Assembly (NCBI GenBank): GCA_030526115.1 | Contig: JAUNDK010000023.1 | Location: 1 to 33,764 of the forward strand | Source: Clostridia bacterium | Lineage (GTDB): Bacteria > Bacillota > Clostridia > Oscillospirales > Acutalibacteraceae | Reading direction: 5' to 3' | DNA length: 33,764 nucleotides | Shown: positions 1 through 7,285 of the stretch, in pieces | How the letters are laid out: each line of letters starts with the position of its first letter | Numbering within the stretch: the stretch's first letter is position 1 | Translations under genes and position numbers: made by a program | The notes under the pieces: generated by a model | The model's database searches: none | Told to the model about the DNA's origin: nothing | What the model saw: the letters and a program-made list of their open reading frames with translations, nothing else

Positions 1-115
1 CATCACCTGTGATTTTGATTTTGCCGTGAGCCTCGCCGTCAACGAGTTCAACCTCGTCAACAAGGAGCATTGGCTCTCTGTGCGGAATTATCTTCTTTAT
101 TTCTTCTCTGTTCAT
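1..115 (-). CDS. fabZ: 3-hydroxyacyl-ACP dehydratase FabZ, N-terminal fragment
   Basis: Only the first 38 codons are in the window; the gene runs off the left edge. The translation begins MNREEIKKIIPHREPMLLVD, and the PHR-PMLLVDEV block is the N-terminal signature of FabZ, the hot-dog-fold enzyme that dehydrates 3-hydroxyacyl-ACP in the elongation cycle. The catalytic His/Glu region lies in the missing part. The start is 11 bp after the fabF stop, so it is translated from the same message. In many Firmicute fab clusters accB sits between fabF and fabZ; here there is no room for it. FabA is unlikely given the N-terminal sequence and the context. Confidence 0.9.
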   Translation of the reverse strand, partial: MNREEIKKIIPHREPMLLVDEVELVDGEAHGKIKITGD

Positions 116-126
116 TATGATACCTC

Positions 127-1371
127 TCAGTTGTATCTCTTAAGAGCGATACATGCGTTGTGACCGCCGAAGCCGAGGCCGTTGGAGAGAGCGAGGTTAA
201 TCTCTGTCTCTCTTGCTACGTTAGGGCAGCAGTCGAGGTCGCACTCAGGAGCCTGGTTGTTGAGGTGGATTGTCGGTGGTACTGTCTGGTTCTGAAGTGC
301 GAGAACGGAAGCGATAGCCTCTGCTGCACCTGCCGCACCGAGCATGTGACCTGTCATGGACTTTGTGGAGCTTACGATAGCCTTCTTTGCTCTCTCCTCA
401 CCGAGGGCAAGCTTGATAACCTTTGTCTCGCCTGCATCGTTGAGTGGTGTGCTTGTGCCGTGAGCGTTGATGTAGATCTTGTCCTCATCTGGCATGTTAG
501 CCTCAGCAAGAGCAAGTCTCATAGCCTCTGCACCGCCCTCACCTGTTGGGTCCGGAGCTGTGATGTGGTGAGCGTCGCATGTGGAGCCGTAACCTACAAC
601 CTCTGCGAGGATGTTTGCGCCTCTTGCGAGAGCGTGGTCGAGGCTCTCGAGAACAACTGCACCTGCACCCTCACCCATGATGAAACCGTCACGGTCTACA
701 TCGAATGGGCAGCAAGCTGTCTCTGGGTCGTTCTTTGTGGAGAGTGCCTTCATGTTAGCGAAACCTGCAACGGAGATTGGTGTGATAGCTGCCTCGGAAC
801 CACCTGCGATGATGGCATCTGCATAGCCGTGCTTGATTGCTCTGTAAGCTTCACCGATTGTATTGTTGGATGTTGCGCATGCTGTAACCATTGGAAGAGC
901 GGAGCCCTTGGCGCCGAATCTGATGGCAATCTGACCTGCACACATGTTGGAGATCATCATAGGAATGAAGAATGGAGAAACCTTGTTAGGACCCTTCTCG
1001 CCGACCTTTGTCTGCTCTGCAACGAAAGTCTGAATTCCGCCGATACCGGAACCGAAGTAAACGCCGAGACGACCTGCCTCAATGTTGCCGTCCTCTGCTG
1101 TGGAAAGACCGGACTGTTCCATAGCCTGAACAGCGGCTGCAATGCCGTACTGTGTGAACATATCCATCTTTCTTGCCTCTGCCTTCTTCATGTAAGCAGT
1201 TGCGTCGAAGTCTTTAACCTCTGCAGCAATTTTGATGTCGAGGTTCTCTGTGTCAATCTTTGTGATGTAGCCGATACCGTTCTTACCGGACTTGAGTCCG
1301 TTCCAGAACTCCTCTACGTTGTTACCGATTGGGGAAATGATTCCCATGCCTGTTACTACTACTCTGTTCAT
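127..1371 (-). CDS. fabF: 3-oxoacyl-ACP synthase II (KAS II) FabF
   Basis: A 414-residue condensing enzyme that elongates acyl-ACP with malonyl-ACP. The KAS triad is visible: Cys165 in VTACATS, His304 in NAHGTSTPLND and His342 in KSMTGHMLGAAG. Length is normal for FabF. I chose the ATG at 1371, giving MNRVVVTGMG, which matches the family N-terminus. An in-frame GTG four codons upstream would overlap the AGAAAG ribosome-binding stretch and is less likely. It lies between fabG (42 bp upstream) and fabZ (11 bp downstream) in the minus-strand operon. The gene avoids TTA, CTA and TCA codons, which leaves a long spurious open frame on the opposite strand. Confidence 0.97.
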   Translation of the reverse strand: MNRVVVTGMGIISPIGNNVEEFWNGLKSGKNGIGYITKIDTENLDIKIAAEVKDFDATAYMKKAEARKMDMFTQYGIAAAVQAMEQSGLSTAEDGNIEAGRLGVYFGSGIGGIQTFVAEQTKVGEKGPNKVSPFFIPMMISNMCAGQIAIRFGAKGSALPMVTACATSNNTIGEAYRAIKHGYADAIIAGGSEAAITPISVAGFANMKALSTKNDPETACCPFDVDRDGFIMGEGAGAVVLESLDHALARGANILAEVVGYGSTCDAHHITAPDPTGEGGAEAMRLALAEANMPDEDKIYINAHGTSTPLNDAGETKVIKLALGEERAKKAIVSSTKSMTGHMLGAAGAAEAIASVLALQNQTVPPTIHLNNQAPECDLDCCPNVARETEINLALSNGLGFGGHNACIALKRYN

Positions 1372-1413
1372 ATTTATATCCACTTTCTATATTAGTAAGT
1401 TTTATGAGCCGGA

Positions 1414-2154
1414 TTACATTGCGAGGCCGCCGTCAACACGGATAACTTCGCCTGTGATGTACTTTGCCTCATCGGAAGCGAGGAAGCAGATTGCGTTTGC
1501 AACGTCCTCAGGATCGCCCATCTTGCCGAGAGGAATAGCCTGAACGAGTGGTGTGTTCTCGTCGAAGCTTACTGTCATTGGTGTGTGAATGAAGCCCGGT
1601 GCAACAGCGTTGCATGTTACGTTTCTGCCTGCAAGCTCTTTTGCGAGAGTCTTTGTGAGACCGATGAGACCTGCCTTGGAAGCGGAATAGTTTGCCTGAC
1701 CGGGGTTACCCATGATGCCGGAAACGGAAGCTGTGTTTACGATTCTGCCGCTTCTCTGACGTGTGAAGATTCTGTAGCAGCCTTTAATCATGTTGAATGC
1801 GCCCTTGAGGTTGATGTCGATAACAGCATCCCAGTCAGCCTCTGTCATCTTGAGAACGAGGTTGTCTCTTGTGATACCTGCGTTGTTTACGAGGATATCA
1901 ACTCTGCCGAACTCCTTCTTAACCTCTTCTACACAAGCGATTGCAGCATCGTAATCCGCAACGTTGCACTCATAAGCAACAGCCTTTCTGCCCATAGCCT
2001 CAATCTGAGCTACTGCATCGTCTGCGCCTTCTCTTGGACCTACGAAGAGGATTGCTACATCAGCACCGCCCTGAGCGAGCTGAAGAGCTGTCTGCTTGCC
2101 GATACCGCTGGAAGCACCTGTTACGATTGCTACTTTATCTGTAAAATTAAACAT
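1414..2154 (-). CDS. fabG: 3-oxoacyl-ACP reductase FabG
   Basis: A 246-residue short-chain dehydrogenase that reduces 3-oxoacyl-ACP with NADPH. The nucleotide-binding motif TGASSGIG is at residues 12-19, the NNAG motif follows, and the Ser...Tyr-x-x-x-Lys catalytic set is seen in NTASVSGIMG and NYSASKAG. The C-terminus ends in VDGG, as usual for FabG. The start has a good AAGGAG site just upstream and lies 14 bp after fabD. Other short-chain dehydrogenases look alike, but position inside the fab operon settles the call. Confidence 0.96.
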   Translation of the reverse strand: MFNFTDKVAIVTGASSGIGKQTALQLAQGGADVAILFVGPREGADDAVAQIEAMGRKAVAYECNVADYDAAIACVEEVKKEFGRVDILVNNAGITRDNLVLKMTEADWDAVIDINLKGAFNMIKGCYRIFTRQRSGRIVNTASVSGIMGNPGQANYSASKAGLIGLTKTLAKELAGRNVTCNAVAPGFIHTPMTVSFDENTPLVQAIPLGKMGDPEDVANAICFLASDEAKYITGEVIRVDGGLAM

Positions 2155-2168
2155 TGTAAATCTCCTTA

Positions 2169-3089
2169 TTATGCCTTGAGTTCAGCGAGAACACTTTCGA
2201 GGCTCTCTGCATCCTGAACGTTATATACTGTTACATCTTTGTTAATTTTCTTGATGAGACCGGAAAGAGTCTTGCCTGCACCGCACTCGATGAAAGTATC
2301 GATGCCGCTCTCAATCATGTTCTCTACGATTTCCTGCCATCTTACAGGGCTCTTAACCTGATTCATGAGGAAATAGGAAAGATCGTCGCCTGCGCTGTAT
2401 GCCTTTGCGCTGTAGTTGGAGTAAGTTGGAATCTCAGGGAGCTTGAGCTCGTAGTTCCTGAGCTCCTCGAAGAGACCCTCAGCAGCCTCTGCCATGAATG
2501 GGGAGTGGAAACCACCGCTTACGTTGAGAACCTTTGCTCTGCCCTTTACTGCGGCTACATCCTCAGCGAATGCATTGATTTCATCCTTGAGACCTGCAAC
2601 AACGAGCTGGCCAGGGCAGTTGTAGTTTACAGGGTAAACATGCTCATACTTCTCGCAGATTTCCTCAACCTGCTCGTTTGTGAGCTTGAGAACAGCAGCC
2701 ATTGCGCTGTCTACCTTCTCGGCTGCATCCTGCATGAGAAGACCTCTCTTTGTAACGATCTTCATGCCGTCCTCTTTGCTTACTACGCCGGAGAATGTGA
2801 TTGCGGCAATCTCACCGAGGGAGAAGCCTGCAACTGCCTGAGGAACGATGCCGTTCTCTCTTAAAGCCTCTGCACATGCGAGGTCAACATTATAAAGGCA
2901 AGGCTGTGTGTTCTTTGTGATGGAAAGCTCGGAGAGAGGTGCTGTGAAGCACTGCTCGCTTGTGCCCGGTCTTACCTTGTCGGCAATCTCGAAAACTTCT
3001 CTTGCCGCTGCGCTCTTTTCACAGAGGGTCTTACCCATGCCCTCATACTGTGAACCCTGTCCTGCGAAAACGAATGCTATATTAGCCAT
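2169..3089 (-). CDS. fabD: Malonyl-CoA:ACP transacylase FabD
   Basis: A 306-residue acyltransferase that moves malonyl from CoA to acyl carrier protein. FAGQGSQYEGMG lies at residues 8-19, the nucleophile Ser90 is in GFSLGE, and the partner His195 is in GGFHSPFM. Length is typical. The start codon lies inside the end of fabK: the two genes overlap by 13 nt, and the AAAGGAG ribosome site sits within the last codons of fabK, so translation is probably coupled. Its ACP substrate is not encoded in this part of the operon. Confidence 0.97.
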   Translation of the reverse strand: MANIAFVFAGQGSQYEGMGKTLCEKSAAAREVFEIADKVRPGTSEQCFTAPLSELSITKNTQPCLYNVDLACAEALRENGIVPQAVAGFSLGEIAAITFSGVVSKEDGMKIVTKRGLLMQDAAEKVDSAMAAVLKLTNEQVEEICEKYEHVYPVNYNCPGQLVVAGLKDEINAFAEDVAAVKGRAKVLNVSGGFHSPFMAEAAEGLFEELRNYELKLPEIPTYSNYSAKAYSAGDDLSYFLMNQVKSPVRWQEIVENMIESGIDTFIECGAGKTLSGLIKKINKDVTVYNVQDAESLESVLAELKA

Positions 3090-4021
3090 TTTGTAGCTCC
3101 TTTCAGTACCTCTTCAGCCTCTGCGAAAATCTCCTTGATGATTTCCTCAGATGTCTGCTCTTTGTTTACCATGCCTGCAACCTGACCTGCGAGGAAGCAG
3201 CCCTGCTTCTCATCGCCGAGGATAGCGGCCTTGTATAATGCACCTGCTGCGAGCTGTTCGAGCTCATCGTCAGGCATTGTGGAGTATTCTGCCTTGAAAT
3301 AACCCTTGGAGAACTGGTTCTCGATGCTTCTTACAGGGTGACCGAGTCTCTTACCTGTGGAGATTGTGGATCTGTCGCCTGCCTTGAGAACCTTCTTTTT
3401 GTAATTCTCGTGAACACCGCACTCCTTTGCTACGAGGAAACGTGTTCCGAGCTGAACACCAACCGCACCGAGCATGAATGCTGCGGCTACGCCTCTGCCG
3501 TCTGCGATACCGCCTGCTGCGAGAACAGGAATGTCAACGGTATCTACAACCTGAGGAACGAGTGGAAGTGTGTTTGTTTCACCGATGTGACCGCCAGATT
3601 CGTTACCCTCGGCGATAACTGCTGTGGCACCTGCCTTCTGGCAGAGCTTTGCCATGCCTGTGCTTGCAACAACAGGAATAACCTTGATGCCTGCCTCAAG
3701 CCACATTGGCATGTACTTTGCAGGGTTGCCTGCACCTGTTGTGATAACCGCTACCTTCTCTTCTGCGAGAACCTGAGCAACCTCAGCAACATGTGGGCTC
3801 ATGAGCATTACGTTTACGCCGAAAGGCTTCTTTGTAATCTCTCTTGCAATTTTAATCTGCTCTCTTAAATAATCTGCATCTGCGTTCATAGCGGAGATAA
3901 TTCCGAGACCGCCTGCCTCAGAAACGGCACCGGCGAGCTTTCCGTCGGAAATCCATGCCATACCGCCCTGGAAAATCGGATATTCAATTCCGAGTAAATC
4001 ACATAAAGGTGTTTTAATCAT
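3077..4021 (-). CDS. fabK: Enoyl-ACP reductase II FabK (FMN-dependent)
   Basis: A 314-residue TIM-barrel flavoprotein of the nitronate monooxygenase/FabK family, catalysing the last reductive step of fatty acid elongation. FQGGMAWI is at residues 17-24, EGNESGGHIG at 138-147 (His145 matches the conserved FabK histidine), and the FMN phosphate-binding AAGGIADGRG at 168-177. Location between fabH and fabD supports FabK over nitronate monooxygenase. FabK enzymes are known to be insensitive to triclosan, and no FabI is seen here. The fabH stop is 21 bp upstream, which leaves no room for the acpP gene often found between fabH and fabK. Confidence 0.95.
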   Translation of the reverse strand: MIKTPLCDLLGIEYPIFQGGMAWISDGKLAGAVSEAGGLGIISAMNADADYLREQIKIAREITKKPFGVNVMLMSPHVAEVAQVLAEEKVAVITTGAGNPAKYMPMWLEAGIKVIPVVASTGMAKLCQKAGATAVIAEGNESGGHIGETNTLPLVPQVVDTVDIPVLAAGGIADGRGVAAAFMLGAVGVQLGTRFLVAKECGVHENYKKKVLKAGDRSTISTGKRLGHPVRSIENQFSKGYFKAEYSTMPDDELEQLAAGALYKAAILGDEKQGCFLAGQVAGMVNKEQTSEEIIKEIFAEAEEVLKGATKWLI

Positions 4022-4042
4022 AATCTATAACTCCTTAACAAA

Positions 4043-5005
4043 TTACCATCTGAGGATGGCTCCGCCGCTGTGGAGACCACCGCCGAATGCTACGAGAACA
4101 ATCTTGTCGCCTCTCTCGAGCTCTCCGTTTCTGTTCATCTCATCGATGAGAATCGGAATGCATGCGCTGGAGTTGTTGCCGTATCTTTCAATGGAAGTTT
4201 TGAACTTCTCATCGCTGATGTCAACCTTTCTCATTGCCTCGTTGATGATTCTGATGTTTGCCTGGTGAGGAACAACCCACTTGATGTCCTCATCCTTAAG
4301 ATTGCACTCTGCCATCATTTCGTTGATGGTATCGGACATCTGAGCAATAGCGAAACGGTAGGTCTTCTTGCCGTTCATGAAAATGAAGCCGTTCTCTTCA
4401 ACCTTGCCTTCCCAGAATGGGCTCTTACCGCTCTTGTTCGGAACAACGATAACCTCGTCATCGCCGAAGGTGTTAACCTTGCTTGAGAGGAGATTATCCT
4501 CTTCATCGGAAACAACCATTGCACCTGCACCGTCGGAGAAGATGATGGCTGTGTTTCTGTCTGACCAGTCTGTTACGTCTGAAAGTCTCTCACTTGCTAC
4601 GAGGAGAACCTTCTTATACTTGCCTGTTGCGATAAAGGAAGCCGCTGTTTCGAGAAGATATACGAAACCTGTGCATGCTACACCGCCGATGTCCATTGCA
4701 GGGCATTTTGCACCGATGTCACGCTGAATAAGAGCGCCGATACCCGGGTTTGCATATTCGGCTGTCATTGTTACGCAAAGAATAAGGTCGAGATCCTCAG
4801 CCTTTACTCCGCTGTTTTCGAGAGCGGCCTTTGCTGCATTAACACCCATCTGAGATGTTGTCTCGTTTACGGAAACGTGTCTTTCCTTAATACCGACGAG
4901 CTTCATTACTGCTTCGTCACTTGTGTCCATCATTGTAGCGAGTTCATCGTTTGTTACAACTCTAGGCGGAATGTAACTGCCTGTTCCAAGTACTTTGAAA
5001 TTCAT
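4043..5005 (-). CDS. fabH: 3-oxoacyl-ACP synthase III (KAS III) FabH
   Basis: A 320-residue initiating condensing enzyme, joining an acyl-CoA primer to malonyl-ACP. The Cys-His-Asn triad is present: Cys111 in GGVACTGF, His247 in VPHQANIRI and Asn277 in ERYGNNSSA. The ATG at 5005 follows an AAAGGAT site and is 29 bp downstream of the MarR-type regulator. Primer preference (acetyl-CoA or branched acyl-CoA) cannot be read from the sequence. Confidence 0.96.
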   Translation of the reverse strand: MNFKVLGTGSYIPPRVVTNDELATMMDTSDEAVMKLVGIKERHVSVNETTSQMGVNAAKAALENSGVKAEDLDLILCVTMTAEYANPGIGALIQRDIGAKCPAMDIGGVACTGFVYLLETAASFIATGKYKKVLLVASERLSDVTDWSDRNTAIIFSDGAGAMVVSDEEDNLLSSKVNTFGDDEVIVVPNKSGKSPFWEGKVEENGFIFMNGKKTYRFAIAQMSDTINEMMAECNLKDEDIKWVVPHQANIRIINEAMRKVDISDEKFKTSIERYGNNSSACIPILIDEMNRNGELERGDKIVLVAFGGGLHSGGAILRW

Positions 5006-5034
5006 AATAATATCCTTTTGTTGAAAAATAAAAA

Positions 5035-5499
5035 TTACTGTTTTTTGAATGTCTTGAAGTAGTCGCTGAGTCGGGATATTGCTCTTAAAAGAATTCTCTT
5101 GTCATCTTCGTTGAATTCCTTCTCAAGCTTTTCGACTACTGCGCTCTGGTAACCACGCTGAAGGTTATATACCTTTCTGCCTATGGTGGTCAGGGTTACT
5201 GTGGTAACTCGACCGTCAATTAAGTCGCTCTGTTTTTTTACATAACCTTTTGATGCGAGTTTTTTTACTGCTACCGTTGCGCTTGGACGGGCAATGTTCA
5301 TGCCGTCGGCAATTTCACTTACCTTTATACCTTCGCCAACACCGCAGGCATTCTCAAAGTTATAAATGAAACCCAGGAGGTGAAGCTCACTTAAAGTGAG
5401 GCCAACACCGCTTTTGCTCAGAGCGGTTTCTTCAAGTCGGGATACATACAGATATACTTCGCTCAGTCTGTCACTGAGCTGCTGAGAAAATTCTGACAA
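5035..5499 (-). CDS. MarR-family regulator of fatty acid synthesis (FabT-like)
   Basis: A 154-residue winged-helix protein. The DNA-binding part runs from about LTLSELHLLG through KVSEIADGMNIARPSATVAV to the wing at DLIDGRVTTVTLT, the usual MarR pattern. It is the first gene of the fab operon, the place FabT holds in streptococci, where it represses fab genes with acyl-ACP as co-repressor. The start appears to be TTG at 5499: a GGAGGG site lies 6 nt upstream and no ATG is as well placed. A palindrome overlapping its own promoter (5559-5573) suggests autoregulation. Orthology to FabT is inferred from family and position, so I give no gene symbol. Confidence 0.88.
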   Translation of the reverse strand: MSEFSQQLSDRLSEVYLYVSRLEETALSKSGVGLTLSELHLLGFIYNFENACGVGEGIKVSEIADGMNIARPSATVAVKKLASKGYVKKQSDLIDGRVTTVTLTTIGRKVYNLQRGYQSAVVEKLEKEFNEDDKRILLRAISRLSDYFKTFKKQ

Positions 5500-5558
5500 T
5501 TCTATCCCTCCTGACTGTCTTAAATAATTAAGAATTATTAACTGTTAAGAAATGTAAT

Positions 5559-5573
5559 TAGTTTCGCTAACTA
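5559..5573. promoter_or_regulatory. Candidate MarR/FabT-type operator
   Basis: Inverted repeat TAGTT-N5-AACTA directly downstream of, and touching, the -10 box of the fab promoter. A second reading frame of the same palindrome is TTAG-N5-CTAA (5558-5570). Size and AT-rich symmetry fit a MarR dimer site, and binding would block transcription start. The match is by shape and location only. Confidence 0.5.
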
Positions 5574-5601
5574 TATTATCACTCGGGTAAGAAAATGTCA
5601 A
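5573..5601 (-). promoter_or_regulatory. Promoter of the fab operon
   Basis: On the minus strand TTGACA (5601-5596) is followed after 17 nt by TAATAT (5578-5573). This predicts a start near 5566 and a leader of about 65 nt before the TTG start of the regulator gene. Confidence 0.75.
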
Positions 5602-5684
5602 CAAAAACTTCATAATGAATTTGTGAAAAATGTTTGAACACCGAAATTTTCTGCAAATTTTTGTACTTTATTACAGCGGGTTTA

Positions 5685-5693
5685 TGGTATAAT
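5685..5693 (+). promoter_or_regulatory. Extended -10 promoter of hflX
   Basis: TGGTATAAT is an extended -10 element with a consensus TATAAT at 5688-5693; no good -35 hexamer is seen. Predicted transcription start is about 5700, almost on the upstream in-frame ATG at 5705, so translation most likely uses the ATG at 5726. Confidence 0.65.
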
Positions 5694-5725
5694 GTTTTAG
5701 ATTTATGAGAAAGAGAGGACATAAT

Positions 5726-7021
5726 ATGGCTGATAACTTATATATTAACGAGATAAAGCCGGAGAGAGCCCTTCTCGTCGGTGTGGATACCGGAGATTTC
5801 GACGCTCAGTCCAGCATGGATGAGCTCTGGGAACTTGCCAAAAGTGCCGGAGCGGAGCCGATTGCCACAAAAATTCAGAAGCGTGATTCCGTAAAAACAG
5901 GAACCTGTGTAGGTACAGGTATGGTTGAGGAAATTGCCCAGTTTGCACAGAACAACGATATAGATGTAATAATATTCGACAGGGAACTCACCCCTATTCA
6001 GATTCGTAACCTTGAAGATGCCACAGGTGTGAGAATAATCGACCGCACCATGCTTATCCTTGATATATTCGCCTTAAGAGCAAAGACAAAGGAAGGCAAA
6101 CTTCAGGTTGAAATCGCGCAGCTCAGATATATGATGCCAAGACTTACAGGCCGAGGCACCGCCCTCTCAAGACTTGGCGGCGGTATCGGTACAAGAGGCC
6201 CCGGTGAAAGCAAGCTGGAGACAGACCGCCGTCACATACGCAGAAGAATAGAAAACCTCAAAGAGGCTTTACAGGATGTTGAAAAGAACCGTGCGGAGAT
6301 TAACCGCCGCCGTCAGAAGAACGGAACAATCACATGCGCCCTTGTCGGTTATACCAATGCAGGTAAATCCACCCTCATGAACTTCCTGACAGATGCAGGT
6401 GTTCTCGCAGAGGACAAACTGTTCGCCACACTTGACCCGACAGCGAGAGCATTAAAGCTTCCATGCGGAAAGAACATTATGCTTATAGATACGGTCGGTC
6501 TTGTAAGAAGACTGCCTCATCACCTTGTTGAGGCGTTCAAGTCCACCCTTGAGCAGGCGGCAACAGCGGACATTATATTAAATGTATGCGATGCGAGCTC
6601 CCCCGAAGCACAGGTTCACCTGGATGTAACTGCGGAGATACTCCATGATCTCGGCAGTGAGGACAGACCGATTATTCCTGTACTTAATAAATGGGATAAG
6701 GTGGATACCGAGGAGAAGCTGGACAACGCTCCGAGAATGCACGGTGCCGTAAGAATATCTGCCTTAAAGGGTGAAGGCATAGATGAGCTTTTACAGGCTG
6801 TCGAAGATGCTCTGCCGGAGAAGAATATAGAGGTTGAAATACTTCTCCCATTCGCAAAGAGCGGACTTGCCGCAGAGATTCGCCGTGACGGTACTGTTAT
6901 AAGTGAAGAATATGTTGCCGAGGGACTTCTCATGAAAGCTTCCCTTGATCCAAAGCTCTACGGTAAGTGTAAGGAATTCCTCACAAATCCTCCGGAAGAA
7001 CCGGAAGAAGACGAAGAATAA
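5726..7021 (+). CDS. hflX: Ribosome-associated GTPase HflX
   Basis: A 431-residue GTPase. The N-terminal HflX domain is followed by the glycine-rich linker GRGTALSRLGGGIGTRGPGE (142-161), a helical segment, and the G domain with G1 GYTNAGKST (208-216), G3 DTVG (255-258) and G4 NKWD (321-324). HflX binds and splits stalled ribosomes under stress. I place the start at 5726 (MADNLY) because GAGAGGAC lies at ribosome-site distance and the predicted transcript starts near 5700; a start at 5705 would add seven residues and have no leader. The acidic C-terminus (EEPEEDEE) is unremarkable. Transcribed alone, divergent from the fab operon. Confidence 0.95.
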   Translation: MADNLYINEIKPERALLVGVDTGDFDAQSSMDELWELAKSAGAEPIATKIQKRDSVKTGTCVGTGMVEEIAQFAQNNDIDVIIFDRELTPIQIRNLEDATGVRIIDRTMLILDIFALRAKTKEGKLQVEIAQLRYMMPRLTGRGTALSRLGGGIGTRGPGESKLETDRRHIRRRIENLKEALQDVEKNRAEINRRRQKNGTITCALVGYTNAGKSTLMNFLTDAGVLAEDKLFATLDPTARALKLPCGKNIMLIDTVGLVRRLPHHLVEAFKSTLEQAATADIILNVCDASSPEAQVHLDVTAEILHDLGSEDRPIIPVLNKWDKVDTEEKLDNAPRMHGAVRISALKGEGIDELLQAVEDALPEKNIEVEILLPFAKSGLAAEIRRDGTVISEEYVAEGLLMKASLDPKLYGKCKEFLTNPPEEPEEDEE

Positions 7022-7042
7022 ATGAATAATAAACATAATATG

Positions 7043-7128
7043 GTGCATAAAACCGCATAATATGCATTTTTGAATGAATATACAGTCGAATATGCAAGTT
7101 GAGTGCATAATTACTGCATAAATATTCA
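7043..7128. promoter_or_regulatory. ARG-box-like direct repeats upstream of argH
   Basis: Two similar AT-rich blocks begin with GTGCATAA at 7043 and 7103, exactly 60 bp apart. The first continues to GCATAATATGC (7055-7065), a near-perfect palindrome. The second contains TGCATAAATATTCA (7115-7128), which fits the ArgR box pattern TGAAT-W4-ATTCA with one mismatch and ends 8 bp before the -35 hexamer. Placement upstream of an arginine gene supports ArgR binding; no argR gene is in the window. Confidence 0.5.
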
Positions 7129-7136
7129 AATTGTAC

Positions 7137-7164
7137 TTGAATTTTTCAAAAAGAAGTGTATAAT
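7137..7164 (+). promoter_or_regulatory. Promoter of argH
   Basis: TTGAAT (7137-7142), a 16-nt spacer and a consensus TATAAT (7159-7164). Predicted start is about 7171, giving a 115-nt leader before argH. Confidence 0.7.
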
Positions 7165-7170
7165 TATATC

Positions 7171-7262
7171 TGCGGTGAAATTCTGACGGTGTATTATTGT
7201 CAAATTTCAGATTCGCTGTATTTGTGAAACCACACTGACGGGCATAGTTTTTATGTCCGTCA
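7171..7262 (+). promoter_or_regulatory. Structured 5' leader of argH
   Basis: Two hairpins fit in the leader. The first pairs 7176-7187 with 7199-7209 (11 bp, one bulge). The second pairs 7236-7245 with 7253-7262 (10 bp, one G-U, 7-nt loop). TGACGG occurs in both left arms (7184-7189 and 7236-7241), and either copy could pair with CCGTCA (7257-7262), so mutually exclusive folds are possible. No U-tract follows, so any control would more likely act on translation or message stability. No known riboswitch class was recognised. Confidence 0.35.
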
Positions 7263-7285
7263 TTTGAAATAGAAAGGAAGATATT

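Noticed and set aside
160-1395. A 411-codon open frame on the plus strand opposite fabF
   Set aside because: It is an exact antisense shadow of a strongly conserved gene, and the product is Cys-rich nonsense. It stays open because fabF avoids TTA, CTA and TCA codons.
7044-7071. TGCAT...ATGCA followed by T-run as an hflX terminator
   Set aside because: The stem is only 5 bp, and the bases are better explained as part of the repeated ARG-box-like blocks; a weak terminator role is not excluded.
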